From an uncultured Oscillospiraceae bacterium (GTDB taxonomy: Bacteria > Bacillota > Clostridia > Oscillospirales > Oscillospiraceae): 64,000 nt of DNA. The stretch is taken from positions 1-64,000 of the forward strand of contig CAKTPP010000001.1 of assembly GCA_934591895.1 (NCBI GenBank). The letters run 5' to 3'. Shown one piece after another: positions 63,402 through 64,000 of this stretch; positions within the stretch are counted from its first letter, which is position 1, and each line of letters starts with the position of its first letter. The notes under the pieces were generated by a model. It searched no databases. It saw only the letters and a list, made by a program, of their open reading frames with translations, and had not been told where the DNA came from. Both the position numbers and the translations under genes were made by a program.

Positions 63402-64000
63402 ATGAGCAAGAACCGCGATCTGATTTATGATATGACCGATGCTCCGGAGACGGAGGACTTCACGCCGCTTGACAGCGAGCCGCTGCAGCTCGGCGGCATC
63501 GGCGGTGATGAGCCTGCCGCAGACGACCGTCAGGTGATGACGCCGGGCGACGTGCATGTCGCGCCGCAGATGCCCACGCCGATCGACGGCACGCTGCGCC
63601 AGTTCGCGCTGCGCGTGCCGGGCGTGATCGACGAGTGCAGCGGCATCATGGTGTTCGGCAAGCGCATCAAGTCGCTGGTCTTTTCGACCGACCTGAGCAT
63701 CATCCACAACGTCAACGCCGACGCGGTGTTTGCGGTCTATCCCTTCACGCCGCAGCCGATCATCACGCAGGCGCTGCTCATGGCGAGCGACCTGCCGGTG
63801 TTCGTCGGCGTCGGCGGCGGGCTCACAACGGGAAAGCGCGTCGTAAACCTCGCCATGTACGCCGAGATGCAGGGCGCGACCGGCGTGGTCGTCAATGCGC
63901 CGACGCCGGGGCGCATCCTCAACCGCATCCGCAGCAGCGTTGATGTGCCGGTCGTGGTCACGGTGGCCAATTCCGACACGAACTACCGCCACCGCATCGA
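63402..64000 (+). CDS. TIM-barrel-like putative hydrolase, 3'-truncated by window edge
   Basis: The first 199 residues of a protein running off the right edge. TAAGGAGG precedes ATG 63402. After a 60-residue acidic leader, the domain has VYPFTPQPIITQALLMASDLP and PVFVGVGGGLTTGKRVVNLA, then GATGVVVNAPTPGRIL and VPVVVTVANSDT, regular beta/alpha units of a TIM barrel. Similar proteins in gut clostridia are labelled hydrolase without proof. The product is transcribed away from an XRE regulator over a shared operator. No catalytic residues can be named. Confidence 0.78.
   Translation, partial: MSKNRDLIYDMTDAPETEDFTPLDSEPLQLGGIGGDEPAADDRQVMTPGDVHVAPQMPTPIDGTLRQFALRVPGVIDECSGIMVFGKRIKSLVFSTDLSIIHNVNADAVFAVYPFTPQPIITQALLMASDLPVFVGVGGGLTTGKRVVNLAMYAEMQGATGVVVNAPTPGRILNRIRSSVDVPVVVTVANSDTNYRHRI

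Overview
The window looks like chromosomal DNA of a high-GC, anaerobic, spore-forming Bacillota, most like the Oscillospiraceae (Clostridium cluster IV relatives). The evidence is strongly GC-biased third codon positions, the Firmicutes order yqfC-yqfD-phoH-ybeY-era-yqzL-recO, sporulation proteins (YqfC, YqfD, a YlbJ-like protein), TagD/TagF-type surface polymer genes, a ferredoxin:thioredoxin reductase-like protein, ferrous iron uptake (FeoAB) and a butyryl/4-hydroxybutyrate-type CoA-transferase. No phage genes, insertion sequences, CRISPR arrays, tRNAs or rRNAs were seen. One MITE-like repeat is present, and the rRNA methyltransferase gene at the left edge has an AT-rich 3' end that may mark an integration site.

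Left third (1-24000). A truncated 23S rRNA uracil methyltransferase gene lies downstream of a TRIC-family (YicG-type) membrane protein under a tandem glycine riboswitch. A lipoprotein gene diverges from it, and the two promoters share one palindromic -35 hexamer. A 266-bp element with palindromic ends separates this from a two-component system (regulator, kinase, membrane protein) and an Asp/Glu racemase homologue that lacks both catalytic cysteines. The same 17-bp direct-repeat box lies upstream of the regulator and between the kinase operon and the racemase-like gene. Next come feoA-feoB plus a Cys-rich partner, an operon of trigger-factor-like protein, thioredoxin with a CVAC site, FTR-like protein and lipoprotein, a heterodimeric ABC exporter with an M16C peptidase, an SGNH/MBOAT acyltransferase pair, and the smpB-ppiase-ssrA cluster.

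Middle (24000-45400). This part holds a NUDIX ADP-ribose pyrophosphatase, a murA/WalJ-like/rlmH run, a phosphosugar mutase, a split chromate transporter, the sporulation and ribosome-maturation run to recO, an asparaginase, a CoA-transferase, a P-type cation ATPase behind a yybP-ykoY (Mn2+) riboswitch, a polysaccharide deacetylase, and an SsuABC/ThiXYZ-type ABC importer.

Right third (45400-64000). The methionine importer metN-metI-metQ is preceded by a consensus promoter, a 38-codon leader peptide with ten methionines and a strong terminator. This is an apparent translation-coupled attenuator in place of the usual SAM riboswitch, and it is the most striking find. A 29-codon ORF with an ideal RBS sits between metI and metQ. 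Further right are a divergent metallo-hydrolase gene and a 908-aa Fe-S/flavin oxidoreductase gene followed by hypA, an FMN riboswitch controlling a RibU-type riboflavin transporter, a MATE/SpoVB-like flippase, a six-gene surface-polymer operon that includes two tandem paralogous ligase/polymerase-like proteins, and an XRE regulator diverging from a partial TIM-barrel protein across a shared inverted repeat.
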